Source: Pseudomonas sp. REP124
GTDB lineage: Bacteria; Pseudomonadota; Gammaproteobacteria; Pseudomonadales; Pseudomonadaceae
DNA length: 64,000 nt
Direction of reading: 5' to 3'
NCBI RefSeq assembly: GCF_020164475.1
Contig: NZ_JAIQWX010000017.1
Coordinates: 1 to 64,000, forward strand
Shown here: one piece after another, positions 63,327-64,000 of the stretch
Position numbering within the stretch: the stretch's first letter is position 1
Layout of the letters: every line of letters begins with the position of its first letter
Program-made: the position numbers and the translations under genes
The notes under the pieces: model-generated
The model's input: only the letters and a program-made list of their open reading frames with translations
What the model was told of the DNA's origin: nothing
The model's database searches: none

Positions 63327-64000
63327 TTAACCGGCCAGACCGACAAACATGTCCTGCACGTCGTCGTGGTTATCCAGGCCTTCCAGGAAAGCCTCGACTT
63401 CAGCCATCTGCTCGTCGCTCAGGCCGCTGACCGGGTTCTTCGGCTGGTAGCCCAGCTTGGCCGACAGTACGGTGAAACCTTGTTCAGGCAGGGCTTTCTG
63501 TACGGCATCCAGATCGGTGGGATCGGTCAGGAACAGGGTCGCGCCCTCTTCGCCCGGTTCGAAATCCTGGGCACCGGCTTCAATGGCGGCCATTTCCGGA
63601 TCGGCGTCCGGGGTGTCCGGCGAAGCTTCGATCATGCCGACGTGGTTGAAGTCCCAAGACACGGAACCGGAAGCGCCCAACTGGCCCTTGCGGAAGGCGA
63701 CGCGGATTTCAGCGACGGTACGGTTGATGTTGTCAGTCACGCACTCAACGATCAGCGGCACCTGATGCGGAGCGAAACCTTCGTAGGTCACGCGATGGTA
63801 TTGCACGGTTTCGCCGAGCTGGCCGGAGCCCTTCTTGATCGCACGCTCCAGGGTCTCGCGTGGCATCGAGGCCTTCTTGGCCTGTTCAACCACCAGGCGC
63901 AGGTGTGCGTTGGTGGCGATATCGGCGCCGTTGCGCGCAGCAATGGTGATTTCCTTCACCAGTTTGCCGAAGATCTTGCCCTTGGCGTTGGCTGCCGCTT
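63327..64000 (-). CDS. YebC/PmpR-family protein, cut by window end
   Basis: The C-terminal 224 or so residues of a YebC-family protein, read from the window edge. The readable start is [18 protein letters not shown], then [37 protein letters not shown], and [36 protein letters not shown], all highly conserved. The family binds DNA (PmpR) or the ribosome at proline stalls. The true start lies beyond base 64000. The N-terminus differs from the AGHSKW form, so it is probably the second Pseudomonas paralogue. Confidence 0.93.
   Translation of the reverse strand, partial: AAANAKGKIFGKLVKEITIAARNGADIATNAHLRLVVEQAKKASMPRETLERAIKKGSGQLGETVQYHRVTYEGFAPHQVPLIVECVTDNINRTVAEIRVAFRKGQLGASGSVSWDFNHVGMIEASPDTPDADPEMAAIEAGAQDFEPGEEGATLFLTDPTDLDAVQKALPEQGFTVLSAKLGYQPKNPVSGLSDEQMAEVEAFLEGLDNHDDVQDMFVGLAG

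Overview
The window reads as a chromosomal segment of a Pseudomonas species of the fluorescens/putida lineage. The evidence is high GC with GC-rich third codon positions, dozens of REP-type palindromes of the kind typical of that group, an intact glnS-cysS pair, TamA/TamB, a split leucine-utilisation (liu) cluster with a CrcY-type RNA inside it, and a PrrF-type iron-responsive RNA. I see no rRNA, tRNA, CRISPR array, transposase or prophage structural genes. Almost all DNA is assigned to genes with ordinary bacterial functions. The less ordinary material is regulatory RNA, mirrored promoters, a repressor without its protease serine, and a few unusual domain combinations.

Layout. 1-6.8 kb: an AcoR-like sigma-54 activator, then cysS and glnS leftwards and ppiB-lpxH rightwards. 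6.8-11.7 kb: a leftward tripartite drug-efflux operon (marR, outer-membrane lipoprotein, emrA-like, emrB-like) with twin MarR-type operators. 11.9-19.1 kb: tamA-tamB, a GNAT acetyltransferase and xthA. 19.2-23.1 kb: a phosphate-binding-protein/OmpA fusion, an acyl-CoA dehydrogenase and a divergent LysR regulator. 23.2-33.1 kb: leucine/isovalerate catabolism: liuR, liuE (mvaB), the crcY small RNA, an acyl-CoA ligase and divergent liuABCD. Three LiuR-like palindromes mark its promoters. 33.1-34.7 kb: an S24-type repressor, a DUF6124-like gene and prrF. 34.7-39.4 kb: a gamma-glutamyltransferase-like gene, a polar amino-acid ABC transporter and a GntR/FCD regulator. 39.8-45.4 kb: a cytosolic carboxypeptidase (M14), a degenerate metalloprotease-like lipoprotein, then cytochrome b561 and a catalase-like peroxidase divergent from an ECF sigma/anti-sigma pair. 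45.5-53.4 kb: an IclR regulator divergent from a spermidine/putrescine-type ABC transporter interleaved with a three-subunit opine/amino-acid oxidase-like enzyme. 53.9-60.3 kb: a Csu-type (archaic chaperone-usher) pilus operon. 60.5-64 kb: a ZapE/AFG1-type ATPase, a leucine-rich-repeat protein kinase and a YebC-family gene cut by the window end.

How the parts work together. The liu block converts leucine or isovalerate to acetoacetate and acetyl-CoA. The AMP-forming ligase probably feeds it with free acid. CrcY, from a consensus sigma-54 promoter, would relieve Hfq/Crc repression when carbon is poor. PrrF, from a Fur-box promoter, would save iron. The ECF sigma factor has a GGAATAA-N14-CGTCT promoter on its own side, and an identical one faces the catalase/cytochrome b561 operon, so the four genes form a self-contained stress regulon. 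The 46-53 kb operon imports an unidentified nitrogenous compound and probably oxidises it in the cytoplasm.

Functions come from recognising motifs and family patterns by eye. No database search was run. Substrates of transporters, of the three-subunit oxidoreductase and of the acyl-CoA ligase are inferred.
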